NCBI GenBank assembly: GCA_049697115.1
Contig: JBAVVD010000011.1
Span: 1 to 43,075, forward strand
DNA: 43,075 bases
Origin: JBAVVD01 sp049697115
GTDB taxonomy: Bacteria; Acidobacteriota; Aminicenantia; Aminicenantales; UBA4085
Direction: 5' to 3'
Below the pieces are notes generated by a model. That model was given only the letters and a program-made list of their open reading frames with translations, was not told where the DNA came from and did no database searches. Shown here in pieces: positions 25,207 to 33,619 of this stretch (its first letter is position 1; each line of letters begins with the position of its first letter). The position numbers and the translations under genes are program-made.

Positions 25207-27108
25207 TTAAAACAACAAATATCCAAGAAAGATAACCACGCCCAGGATAAACACCAGGGCATAGTCTTTAATCAGTCCGGTCTGAAGATAGCTCAACAGC
25301 CGGCCGAGAAATCCTGTGGCAGAAGCTGAACCGTTGACGGCTCCGTCAATCACCTTTAAATCAAAATGGGCATAGATAATTTCTGATCCTCTGACCAGCG
25401 GTCTGACAAGAACAGAATCGTAAATTTCATCCACATAATATTTATTGTAGAGAAGCCTGTAAACTCCTGGAAAACGCGAAACCAGTTGATGGGGAATCTG
25501 CGGGTTTCTGAGGTAGAGCGCATGGGCGATATAGATTCCCAGGAGGGCGATGGCGGTGGAGATGAGTATCAACAGCCACTCCGTCTGGAGGGCCAGGTGG
25601 GCTTCATGGACGGGCCTGATAACAGGCTCCAAAAAGCTCTGGAAGAGGTTGGCTTTTTCACCGAAGACGACAGGAAGTCCCACATATCCGGCGGCAATGG
25701 AAAAAAAGGCCAGAATCAGGAGGGGAATCGTCATCACCTTGGGAGACTCATGGAGATGGGCTTTGGCTTTAGGCTCAATCCGTTCTTCGCCGTGAAAGGT
25801 GAGAAAAATCAGGCGGAACATATAGAATGCCGTAAGGACGGCTCCTGTTATGCCCAGCGCCCAGATGAAATACTGGCCCTGGGCAAAGGCATGGGTGAGT
25901 ATGGCGTCTTTGGAGAAAAATCCAGAGAGGAAAGGTACGCCGGCGATAGCGATGGCTCCGATGAGGAATGCCGGATAGGTCAGGGGGAGGTATTTCCGCA
26001 GCCCTCCCATCTTCCGCATATCCAGCTCTCCGGAAAGAGCGTGCATTACGCTTCCGGCCGCCAGGAAGAGCAGACTCTTGAAAAAGGCATGCGTATAAAG
26101 GTGGAAAATCCCGGCCGCATACGCGCCGACGCCGCAGGCCATAAACATATAGCCCAACTGGGAAATGGTGGAGTAGGCGAGGACGCGCTTGATATCATTT
26201 TGGGTCAGGGCCATTGTCGCCGCATAGAGGGCGGTCAAAGCACCGACAATTCCCACGATTTGGGAGGCGGTTCCGGAGAAGGCGTAAAGGAGATTCATTC
26301 GGGCGACCATATAGACGCCTGCGGTGACCATGGTGGCCGCATGGATCAGGGCGCTGACGGGCGTCGGACCTTCCATTGCATCCGGAAGCCAGACGTAGAG
26401 CGGAATCTGGGCCGATTTTCCAGCAGCCCCCACGAACAAAAGGATTGCGACAAGCGTGGCCATCCCTTGGGTGAATGCGCCTCCGGAAATGCCGAGATTG
26501 ATGGTCGTGAACTCGCTGTTCCCGACAAGCATAAAAATAAAGAGAATGCCGAGAAGAAATCCGGCATCACCGATCCGGTTCACAATAAAGGCTTTCTTTC
26601 CGGCATTCGCAGCGGAATGTTTCTCAAACCAGAATCCGATGAGCAGGTAAGAACAGAGTCCGACTCCTTCCCAGCCGACAAACATCAAGACCATATTGGA
26701 AGCCATAACGAGAATCAGCATGGCAAAAGTGAAGAGGTTGAGATAAGTAAAATAGCGCGTAAAGCCCTTCTCATGGGCCATATAGCCGACAGAATAAACA
26801 TGGATGAGGAACCCCACGCCGGTGACGACCAGGGCCATAATTGCGGAAAGAGGATCGAACTGGAAAGCGAAGTCAGCGGTGAATGATCCGGCCTGGATCC
26901 AGGTGAATAGTTTTTTGACAAGGGGAAGACTCTCAGGGGATGTGTGGAGAAGTCCGATAAAGGAAATAGCGGCTATAACAAATGAGGTGAACACCGCCAG
27001 GCAGGCCTGAACGGAGACGTATTTCTTGGGAAGTTTCCGGCCAAATACAGCCAGAATGAGCGTGCTTAATGCAGGCACAAGCGGTATGAGCCAGAAAAGT
27101 TCGGTCAT
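25207..27108 (-). CDS. nuoL: NADH-quinone oxidoreductase subunit L
   Basis: Largest antiporter-like subunit, 633 residues. Typical segments are FVGWEGVGLCSYLLIGFWFEK, GKSAQIPLYVWLPDAMEGPTPVSALIHAATMVTAGVYMVARM, and AYSTISQLGYMFMACG. The C-terminal part contains the long lateral helix region and the closing YLQTGLIKDYALVFILGVV, normal for NuoL. Situated between nuoK (1 nt gap) and nuoM. Confidence 0.97.
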   Translation of the reverse strand: MTELFWLIPLVPALSTLILAVFGRKLPKKYVSVQACLAVFTSFVIAAISFIGLLHTSPESLPLVKKLFTWIQAGSFTADFAFQFDPLSAIMALVVTGVGFLIHVYSVGYMAHEKGFTRYFTYLNLFTFAMLILVMASNMVLMFVGWEGVGLCSYLLIGFWFEKHSAANAGKKAFIVNRIGDAGFLLGILFIFMLVGNSEFTTINLGISGGAFTQGMATLVAILLFVGAAGKSAQIPLYVWLPDAMEGPTPVSALIHAATMVTAGVYMVARMNLLYAFSGTASQIVGIVGALTALYAATMALTQNDIKRVLAYSTISQLGYMFMACGVGAYAAGIFHLYTHAFFKSLLFLAAGSVMHALSGELDMRKMGGLRKYLPLTYPAFLIGAIAIAGVPFLSGFFSKDAILTHAFAQGQYFIWALGITGAVLTAFYMFRLIFLTFHGEERIEPKAKAHLHESPKVMTIPLLILAFFSIAAGYVGLPVVFGEKANLFQSFLEPVIRPVHEAHLALQTEWLLILISTAIALLGIYIAHALYLRNPQIPHQLVSRFPGVYRLLYNKYYVDEIYDSVLVRPLVRGSEIIYAHFDLKVIDGAVNGSASATGFLGRLLSYLQTGLIKDYALVFILGVVIFLGYLLF

Positions 27109-27109
27109 G

Positions 27110-27412
27110 TCATCCTTTCATCAGGCGCATCTCTTCAGATTTGATGGATTTTTTCTGACGAAAAATAAGAAGAATGATCGCCAAGCCGATAGCGGCTTCG
27201 GCGGCGGCCACCGTGATGATGAAGAAGACGATCACCTGGCTGTCCAGGAAATTGGAAGATTTGGCCAGAGCTAAAAATGCGAGATTGGCGGCATTCAGCA
27301 GGATTTCGATGGACATAAATTGGGTGATGAGATCCTTCTTGACGAAAAATGCAATAATTCCCAGGATAAAAAGAATAATACTCAGGATAAAAAAATAGCT
27401 GGAAGGAATCAT
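27110..27412 (-). CDS. nuoK: NADH-quinone oxidoreductase subunit K
   Basis: Small membrane subunit of 100 residues with three helices. The conserved stretch FMSIEILLNAANLAFLA carries the membrane-embedded Glu of helix 2, and VFFIITVAAAEAAIGLAIILLIFR carries that of helix 3. Overlaps the nuoJ stop by ATGA (27409-27412). Confidence 0.96.
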   Translation of the reverse strand: MIPSSYFFILSIILFILGIIAFFVKKDLITQFMSIEILLNAANLAFLALAKSSNFLDSQVIVFFIITVAAAEAAIGLAIILLIFRQKKSIKSEEMRLMKG

Positions 27413-27906
27413 TCTTTCTCTCTCTTCTTAACCAGGACGATGGCGCCGACCAGGGCGGCGATAATCAGAATGGAAGTGATCTCAAACGGATAGAGGTACT
27501 TGGTAAAGAGAAGCTGGCCGATTTCTTTGGGGCTGCCGGCATTTTCTGCGTTCTCAATCCAGAAAGACGCTCCGATTCCTTTCGCGGCCAGAACGATTTC
27601 GAGGAGAAGAATAAGGGCGATACCAACGGAGAGATAAAGGGTCCATTTTTTCTTTTCCGCCGTGATTCCCTCACGCAGATTGATCATCATTATGACAAAG
27701 ATAAAAAGAACCATAATCGCGCCGGCATAGATGATGACCTGGACGACCGCCATGAAAGAAGCGCCGAGAAGACCGAATAAGCCTCCGAGGCAGGCGAATC
27801 CGAGAACAAGAAAAAGTGCATTGTAGGCTTGGTTTTTGGAAAGGATCATTCCCAGGACAGAAGCGACGCAAATAACAGCCAGTAGAAAAAAAAGAATCAT
27901 TCCCAT
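27409..27906 (-). CDS. nuoJ: NADH-quinone oxidoreductase subunit J
   Basis: Membrane subunit of 165 residues with five helices. GASFMAVVQVIIYAGAIMVLFIFVIMMINL is the NuoJ signature, including the pi-bulge helix with the conserved Tyr-Ala-Gly. First gene of a nuoJKLMN operon; no nuoA-I genes lie upstream, as an initiator tRNA gene follows. There is no Shine-Dalgarno sequence, and the promoter is so close that the mRNA would be almost leaderless. An alternative ATG (third codon, 27900) cannot be excluded. Confidence 0.94.
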   Translation of the reverse strand: MGMILFFLLAVICVASVLGMILSKNQAYNALFLVLGFACLGGLFGLLGASFMAVVQVIIYAGAIMVLFIFVIMMINLREGITAEKKKWTLYLSVGIALILLLEIVLAAKGIGASFWIENAENAGSPKEIGQLLFTKYLYPFEITSILIIAALVGAIVLVKKREKE

Positions 27907-27920
27907 TTTTTAGGTTTTTC

Positions 27921-27950
27921 ATTATATTTTTTGTTGTCTGGATATGTCAA
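27921..27950 (-). promoter_or_regulatory. Consensus promoter of nuoJKLMN, near-leaderless
   Basis: On the minus strand TTGACA (27945-27950) and TATAAT (27921-27926), both perfect, with an 18 bp spacer. The ATG is 14 nt beyond the minus-10, giving a predicted 5' UTR of about 8 nt. Confidence 0.7.
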
Positions 27951-28053
27951 GAAAATTCTCTTTATTTTCCTGTCCGTCCGTGTGTCCTGCCTCTTCCAGG
28001 AGAGACTTCCGTCATCATGGAAATAGAAATTGCGGGCGTACTAAAAAAATTTT

Positions 28054-28081
28054 TTGACATTAAATATGATTTTGTTATAAT
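28054..28081 (+). promoter_or_regulatory. Consensus promoter of the initiator tRNA gene
   Basis: Perfect TTGACA (28054-28059) and TATAAT (28076-28081) with a 16 bp spacer; predicted start near 28088, 5 nt before the tRNA. Confidence 0.75.
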
Positions 28082-28092
28082 GATTAAATCAT

Positions 28093-28169
<77 letters not shown>

Positions 28170-28362
28170 CTTTTTTCAGACCGTTCCGGAAACTCAAGGC
28201 CAGGCTTACGGACTTGATGTATTGGTTGATTTGAAAGAGGAAAGCCGCATCTGCGTTTCTCCATCTATTCCCCTTCAAGAAAAGAATAATTCCATAAAAT
28301 TATTTCAATTTTGAGTTTGAAGAAGCGACTAAACATATGGATAAGGAGGGGAGACTTAGACT

Positions 28363-28737
28363 ATGAAGAAAGTTCGAATTCTCGTTGTCGAAGATGAAGC
28401 CATCATCGCCAAGGATATCCAGAATATTTTAAAAAACTTTGGTTATCAAGTCACGGAAGTGGTTTCATCCGGAGAAGAGTCCATACGCGCCGCTGAAAAT
28501 CTGCGTCCTTCACTGGTCCTTATGGATATTCGGATCAAAGGCGATATGAACGGAAGAGAGGCGGCAGAGAAGATCCATGCCAATTATCGGATTCCTATCG
28601 TTTATATCACAGCCTATGGGGATGAAAAAACCCGCCAGGAAGCATTCCTGAAGAACGGCTTTGACTATATTCCCAAGCCTTTTGAGGAAAGAGAGATCGA
28701 GAACGTCTTAAAGAAATATTTGCCAGAATGTCACTGA
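28363..28737 (+). CDS. Stand-alone receiver-domain response regulator (CheY-like)
   Basis: 124 residues comprising one receiver domain and no output domain. The acidic pair is Glu10/Asp11 in VVEDEA, the phosphoacceptor Asp55 in LVLMDIRIKG, the switch Thr83 in YITAYGD and the conserved Lys105 in YIPKPF. The KGDMNGREAA region resembles receivers attached to or serving PAS-type histidine kinases. AAGGAGG lies upstream but 13 nt from the ATG, which is long. No kinase is adjacent. Partner and output are unknown. Confidence 0.88.
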   Translation: MKKVRILVVEDEAIIAKDIQNILKNFGYQVTEVVSSGEESIRAAENLRPSLVLMDIRIKGDMNGREAAEKIHANYRIPIVYITAYGDEKTRQEAFLKNGFDYIPKPFEEREIENVLKKYLPECH

Positions 28738-28846
28738 AACCGGTCTTTTTTTAGGTTTCCGCCCGCCCTTAGGCCTTCGAATACACAGGAACTCTCCAGG
28801 CCCCATCTTTAATTTCTATCTGCACTTTTGGGAGGCTCCACGTTTT

Positions 28847-28875
28847 TTGACAACTTCCCGTTTATCTGATATGTT
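28847..28875 (+). promoter_or_regulatory. Putative promoter of the glycyl-radical activase gene, near-leaderless
   Basis: TTGACA (28847-28852) and TATGTT (28870-28875), 17 bp spacer. The ATG at 28889 is 13 nt beyond, so the predicted 5' UTR is about 7 nt. Confidence 0.5.
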
Positions 28876-28888
28876 GGATGTCTTGGAA

Positions 28889-29797
28889 ATGCAGTTTGGC
28901 ACAATTTTTGATATAAAAAGATATGCGGTTCATGATGGGCCGGGAATCCGGACGACCGTTTTCTTTAAAGGCTGTCCCCTCCACTGTGTCTGGTGCCACA
29001 ATCCGGAAGGTCAATCGGGAAGGATGGAAATTCTCATCCGGAATTCCCGATGTTTGAAAGAGTGTCAGGAATGCATCATCCATTGCCCGCAGAAAGCCAT
29101 TGCCAGAGTCGGGAAAAAAATTGCGATTGATAGAAACAAGTGTCTGTGCTGCGGAACTTGCGCAGAGAACTGTCCGGCTCAGGCCATTGAACGGGTCGGC
29201 CGGAGAATCAGCGTCCAAGAAGCGATGACAGAGATCGAAAAAGACCAGGTATTTCATAAGGAATCCGGAGGAGGAGTCACATTTTCCGGCGGAGAGCCCC
29301 TTCTTCAGCCTGGATTTTTAAGCGGTATTCTTGACCAGTGCCAGGCCAAAGGTCTCCATACGACAGTCGATACATCCGGTTTTGCACCGCTGAAAGTGCT
29401 GGAGAAGATTGTGGATAAAGTGGACCTGTTCCTGTATGACCTTAAAGTGATGGATGAAAGAATGCATCTGAAGTTTACAGGAGTCTCCAATAAAAAGATC
29501 CTGGAGAATCTCAAAACACTATCCCGGGAAAAAAGCAATATCGTCATTCGCATTCCTGTCATCCAGGGAGTCAATGACAGCCAAGAAAACATTCAGAAGA
29601 CCGCCGCGTTTATTCTTTCTCTGAAGCGGCCGCTTTCTGTCATGCTCCTGCCTTATCATAACCTGGGGAAAGAAAAATATCGAAGACTGGGCAAGGCCGA
29701 TTCCTTTCAGGATTTCAAGCCTTCTTCAAAGAACCGCTTGTGTGAAATCCAGGAGAAATTGGCTTCTTATGGGATCTGTGTTTCAACGAGGAATTGA
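28889..29797 (+). CDS. Glycyl-radical enzyme activating protein (radical SAM)
   Basis: Radical SAM enzyme of about 302 residues that installs the glycyl radical on the enzyme encoded next door. From ATG 28889 the radical-SAM cysteines are Cys29, Cys33 and Cys36 (GCPLHCVWC), the same numbering as E. coli PFL-activase, which supports this start over 28871 and a TTG at 28847. An insert with two [4Fe-4S] motifs (CLKECQECIIHCP and CLCCGTCAENCP) marks the longer activases of the PFL2/dehydratase/decarboxylase group. TFSGGEPLLQP is the SAM-binding GGE motif. The glycyl radical enzyme starts 3 nt after the stop. Confidence 0.92.
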   Translation: MQFGTIFDIKRYAVHDGPGIRTTVFFKGCPLHCVWCHNPEGQSGRMEILIRNSRCLKECQECIIHCPQKAIARVGKKIAIDRNKCLCCGTCAENCPAQAIERVGRRISVQEAMTEIEKDQVFHKESGGGVTFSGGEPLLQPGFLSGILDQCQAKGLHTTVDTSGFAPLKVLEKIVDKVDLFLYDLKVMDERMHLKFTGVSNKKILENLKTLSREKSNIVIRIPVIQGVNDSQENIQKTAAFILSLKRPLSVMLLPYHNLGKEKYRRLGKADSFQDFKPSSKNRLCEIQEKLASYGICVSTRN

Positions 29798-29800
29798 ACC

Positions 29801-32164
29801 GTGAATGAAAGAATTCGAAAGCTGAGAGAACGAAGCTTGAAAGCCAGACCTTTTCTGAGCGAAAAACGAGCCGTTCTCCTGACCCGCTTTTATAAACGCA
29901 CAAAGGATTTGACTCTCTCCGCTCCAGTCAAGAGGGCTTTGGCTTTAAAATATTTGCTCAAGAACAAGACAAATTCAATTCTGGATGGGGAATTGATCGT
30001 GGGTGAAAGAGGGCCGTCTCCCAAGGCCACGTCCACCTTCCCGGAAATTACCGCCCACAGCCTCAAAGACCTTCAAATAATGAATGACAGAAAAAAGATT
30101 TCTTTTAAAGTCAGTCCAAAAACCCGGCGGATTTATCAGGAGGAAATCATTCCTTTCTGGAAAGGGCAGACCATAAGAGAGAAAATATTTTCAGAAATGA
30201 GCGAGGAATGGCGGGCGGCCTTCGAAGCCGGAATCTTCACTGAATTCATGGAACAGAGGGCACCCGGCCATACCGTGCTCGATGGAAAAATCTATACAAA
30301 GGGATTTCTGGATTTTAAGAAGGACATTCAAAAACATATTAATGCCCTTGATTTTCTTAAAGATCCGGAAGCCTTTAAAAAAAAGGAAGAACTTCAAGCG
30401 ATGGACATTGCTGCAGATGCCCTAATCACCTTTGCTGAGCGCCATGGCCGGAAAGCGCTCGAACTGGCCCAGAAGGAAAAAAACATGCAGCGGCGGAGAG
30501 AATTGAAAGAAATTGCCGGAATCTGCTTCCGTGTTCCTAAATATGCTCCTCGAAACTTCTGGGAAGCGCTTCAGTATTACTGGTTTGTCCACCTCGGAGT
30601 CATATCCGAACTCAATACATGGGATTCCTTTAATCCTGGAAGGCTGGATCAGCATCTTTATCCTTTCTATCAGAAGGGCCTGAGAGATGGAAGTCTGACC
30701 GAAGATCAAGCGCGGGAACTTCTTCAGGCATTCTGGATCAAGTTTAACAACCAGCCGGCACCGCCCAAAGTCGGCGTCACGGCTGAGGAGAGCGCGACCT
30801 ACACCGATTTTTGCCTCATCAACCTGGGAGGAGTCAAGCCGGACGGATCTGACGCCGTCAATGACCTGACCTATCTCATCCTCGATATTATCGAAGAAAT
30901 GAGGCTGCTGCAGCCGAGTTCCATGGTTCAGATCAGTAAAAAAAGCCCGGATCGATTTCTAAAAAGAGCGATCAAAATTGTCCGAAGCGGATTCGGCCAG
31001 CCCTCTTTTTTTAACACCGATGAGATCATCCAGGAGATGGTCCGACAGGGGAAATCGGTCGAAGACGCCCGGAGCGGAGGAGCGAGCGGCTGTGTGGAGT
31101 CTGGAATTTTCGGAAAGGAAAGCTATATTCTCACAGGCTATCTGAATTTGCCGAAAATTTTAGAAGTCACGCTCAATAACGGCACAGATCCGCGAACCGG
31201 AAAAAAGATCGGCATGCGGACAGGAGATCCATTGCTTTTTGCTTCTTTTGAAGCACTGTATGAGGCATTCGAGAAACAGTTGAATCATTTTGTCGACATT
31301 AAAATTAGGGGAAACAACATCATCGAACGCATCTATGCCGAATACCTGCCGGCGCCTTTTCTTTCGTTATTGATTGACGACTGTATCGCCAGAGGAAAGG
31401 ACTATCATAACGGAGGCGCCCGCTACAACACTTCTTATATCCAGGGAGTCGGGATAGGAACGATAACAGATTCATTGGCTTCCCTGAAATATAACGTCTT
31501 TGAACGTCCACACACGCGTATGAGAGATCTGTGCGATGCCCTCAAGGACAATTTTAAGAATAAAGAAAGTTTAAGGCGGCGGTTTCTGAACAAGACTCCC
31601 AAATACGGAAACGATGACGATTCCCCAGATGACATCATGAAGGCTGTCTTTGAGTCATTTTACAACGCCGTAAACGGTCGGCCCAACACCCGGGGAGGCA
31701 CCCATCGAATCAATCTTCTTCCAACGACCGTCCATATTTATTTTGGAAGAATGACAGGCGCTTTGCCGGATGGTCGAAAAGCCGGGGAACCTCTCTCCGA
31801 AGGGATATCTCCGGTTCAAGGGGCGGACACGCACGGTCCGACGGCGGTTCTGAAATCCGCGGCGAAAATGGACCATGTGCGCACCGGAGGAACGCTGCTG
31901 AACCAGAAATTCACGCCTCAACTCCTGGCGGATGATTCGGGCATTGATAACCTGGCCCACTTGATCAGATCCTATTTCAAGATGGACGGACATCACATTC
32001 AGCTCAACGTGGTCACGGCCGAGATGCTTCGAGACGCCCAAAAGCACCCGGAAAAATTCCGGGATCTAATTGTCCGGGTCGCTGGCTATAGCGATTATTT
32101 TGCGGACCTCAGCGAAGACCTTCAGAATGAAATTATAAAAAGGACGGAGCAGACTTCTTTTTGA
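29801..32164 (+). CDS. Glycyl radical enzyme of the PFL2 type, substrate unknown
   Basis: 787 residues. The thiyl-radical loop reads SGGASGCVESG with Cys431 and the general-base Glu433, and the C-terminal radical motif is RVAGYSDYF with Gly762. The Cys-x-Glu pattern places it with dehydratases, C-N/C-S lyases and decarboxylases and not with true pyruvate formate-lyase, which has Cys-Cys. The following FGKESYILTGYLNLPKILEVTLNNG resembles arylacetate decarboxylases to my eye, but this is recollection and not an alignment. No small subunit (as in HpdC) or microcompartment gene is nearby. The start is GTG 29801 with GAGG about 9 nt upstream. Formate acetyltransferase is a likely but misleading automatic label. 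Confidence 0.9.
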   Translation: MNERIRKLRERSLKARPFLSEKRAVLLTRFYKRTKDLTLSAPVKRALALKYLLKNKTNSILDGELIVGERGPSPKATSTFPEITAHSLKDLQIMNDRKKISFKVSPKTRRIYQEEIIPFWKGQTIREKIFSEMSEEWRAAFEAGIFTEFMEQRAPGHTVLDGKIYTKGFLDFKKDIQKHINALDFLKDPEAFKKKEELQAMDIAADALITFAERHGRKALELAQKEKNMQRRRELKEIAGICFRVPKYAPRNFWEALQYYWFVHLGVISELNTWDSFNPGRLDQHLYPFYQKGLRDGSLTEDQARELLQAFWIKFNNQPAPPKVGVTAEESATYTDFCLINLGGVKPDGSDAVNDLTYLILDIIEEMRLLQPSSMVQISKKSPDRFLKRAIKIVRSGFGQPSFFNTDEIIQEMVRQGKSVEDARSGGASGCVESGIFGKESYILTGYLNLPKILEVTLNNGTDPRTGKKIGMRTGDPLLFASFEALYEAFEKQLNHFVDIKIRGNNIIERIYAEYLPAPFLSLLIDDCIARGKDYHNGGARYNTSYIQGVGIGTITDSLASLKYNVFERPHTRMRDLCDALKDNFKNKESLRRRFLNKTPKYGNDDDSPDDIMKAVFESFYNAVNGRPNTRGGTHRINLLPTTVHIYFGRMTGALPDGRKAGEPLSEGISPVQGADTHGPTAVLKSAAKMDHVRTGGTLLNQKFTPQLLADDSGIDNLAHLIRSYFKMDGHHIQLNVVTAEMLRDAQKHPEKFRDLIVRVAGYSDYFADLSEDLQNEIIKRTEQTSF

Positions 32165-32180
32165 GAGCACTCGAAATTCC

Positions 32181-32208
32181 TTTGGACATTTCATTCGATT
32201 TTTATACT
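32181..32208 (+). promoter_or_regulatory. Putative promoter of pepP-amidase-nusG-like operon
   Basis: TTTGGA (32181-32186) and TATACT (32203-32208), 16 bp spacer, followed by a GAGGAG ribosome site and ATG 32228. Confidence 0.4.
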
Positions 32209-32227
32209 CTACCGACGAGGAGAAAAA

Positions 32228-33619
32228 ATGTTTGAGGCAAAAATTTACAGACACAGAAGAGAACATCTGAGAAGGCAGGTCCAATCCGGACTCATTCTTT
32301 TTTTGGGCAATGAGGAAAGTCCGATGAACTATCCGGCCAATCCTTACCACTTCCGGCAGGACAGCTCATTTCTGTATTTCTTCGGCCTTGACTCACTGGG
32401 TCTGGCCGCAGTCATGGATGCGGACAGTGGGAGAGACATGCTTTTTGGCGACGATATCGGGATCGAAGACATTATCTGGATGGGATATCGGCCCACCCTT
32501 AAAGAAAGAGCCCGGCAGATTGGAGTTCCGCATGTGGCGCCAATGAAAGGCCTGGACGCTCTGATCGGAGAAGCTGTCCGGAAAAAGAGAAAGATTCATT
32601 TCCTCCCGCCCTACAGACCAGAAATTGTGCTCAAATTGAAGAAATTACTGGGAATTCGGCCGCATCAGGCTAAACAAAAGGCTTCTGATGAACTAATCAG
32701 AGCGGTCATCGATCAGAGGTCTGTGAAAATCAAAGAAGAGATCGAACAGATTGAGATGGCCCTCAGAACCACATGCAAAATGTATATGGCGGCCATGAAA
32801 ATGGCCCGGACCGGAATTTATGAAAGAGAGATTGTCGGACGGATTGACGGTATTGCCATTGCAGAGGGCGAGGCGACAGCTTTCCCGACAATCTTAACTA
32901 TCAACGGCCATATCCTTCACAACCACTATCACGGGAATAAGCTCAGACGAGGTAAACTCTTGGTTATTGATTCCGGTGCTGAATCTCCCATGCATTATGC
33001 TTCAGACATCACCCGGACATTTCCCGTAGGCGGCCATTTCAGCCTAAAGCAGAGAGATATCTATGAGATTGTCCTCAAGGCTCAGGAAATGTCTATCCAA
33101 TCCATACGGCCGGGTGTCCTGTACCGAGATATTCATATCCAGGCTGCCAAAACAATCGCCGCCGGCCTAAAGGAAGTCGGCTTGATGAAAGGCGATATCG
33201 ATGAGGCCGTCCACCAGGGAGCTCATGCGATATTTTTCCCTCATGGAATCGGCCACATGCTCGGACTGGACGTTCATGATATGGAAGATTTGGGAGAAAA
33301 TTTTGTCGGATATAACGACAGAATTCAAAGAAGCCGACAGTTCGGCCTCGCCTATCTGAGAATGGCCAAGGAGTTGAAGCCGGGATTTGTTTTGACTGTC
33401 GAACCCGGGATTTATTTTATTCCCGCTCTTATCCGCAAATGGAGAAGGGAGAAAAAATTTCTTTCCTTTATCAACTTCAGCCATGTGGACAAATATATGG
33501 ACTTTGGCGGAATCCGTATAGAAGACAATATCCTGGTCACGGCCGATGGGCATCGGGTATTGGGCAAGCCAATACTGAAAAAAGTCAAAATGATCGAAGA
33601 AATGATGACCCATGAGTAG
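32228..33619 (+). CDS. pepP: Xaa-Pro aminopeptidase (M24B metallopeptidase)
   Basis: Removes N-terminal residues preceding proline; cytoplasmic, dimetal. The 463-residue protein has the AMP_N domain first (ANPYHFRQDSSFLYFFGL) and the pita-bread catalytic domain after about residue 175. Metal ligands are visible: Asp in VIDSGAE, Asp in ASDITRTFPV, His in HGIGHMLGLDVHD, Glu in TVEPGIYF, and Glu in GGIRIEDN. Shine-Dalgarno GAGGAG precedes the ATG. Its stop overlaps the amidase start by 8 nt. Confidence 0.93.
   Translation: MFEAKIYRHRREHLRRQVQSGLILFLGNEESPMNYPANPYHFRQDSSFLYFFGLDSLGLAAVMDADSGRDMLFGDDIGIEDIIWMGYRPTLKERARQIGVPHVAPMKGLDALIGEAVRKKRKIHFLPPYRPEIVLKLKKLLGIRPHQAKQKASDELIRAVIDQRSVKIKEEIEQIEMALRTTCKMYMAAMKMARTGIYEREIVGRIDGIAIAEGEATAFPTILTINGHILHNHYHGNKLRRGKLLVIDSGAESPMHYASDITRTFPVGGHFSLKQRDIYEIVLKAQEMSIQSIRPGVLYRDIHIQAAKTIAAGLKEVGLMKGDIDEAVHQGAHAIFFPHGIGHMLGLDVHDMEDLGENFVGYNDRIQRSRQFGLAYLRMAKELKPGFVLTVEPGIYFIPALIRKWRREKKFLSFINFSHVDKYMDFGGIRIEDNILVTADGHRVLGKPILKKVKMIEEMMTHE

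Noticed and set aside
25486..26886. 466-codon open frame opposite nuoL
   Set aside because: NuoL on the other strand is unmistakable; the antisense translation is rich in Gly, Asp, His and Gln, typical of a reversed hydrophobic membrane protein.
28337..28366. Nine-codon leader ORF (MDKEGRLRL) ending in an ATGA overlap with the receiver gene
   Set aside because: It has no ribosome site of its own and its sequence is simply the purine-rich Shine-Dalgarno region; likely chance.
28736..28759. GAAACC/GGTTTC inverted repeat after the receiver gene as a terminator
   Set aside because: The stem is only 6 bp, and the T run is in the loop, not after the stem.
28894..28910. TTGGCACAATTTTTGAT, resembling a sigma-54 promoter
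   Set aside because: The essential minus-12 GC is GA, and the site lies within the activase coding sequence.
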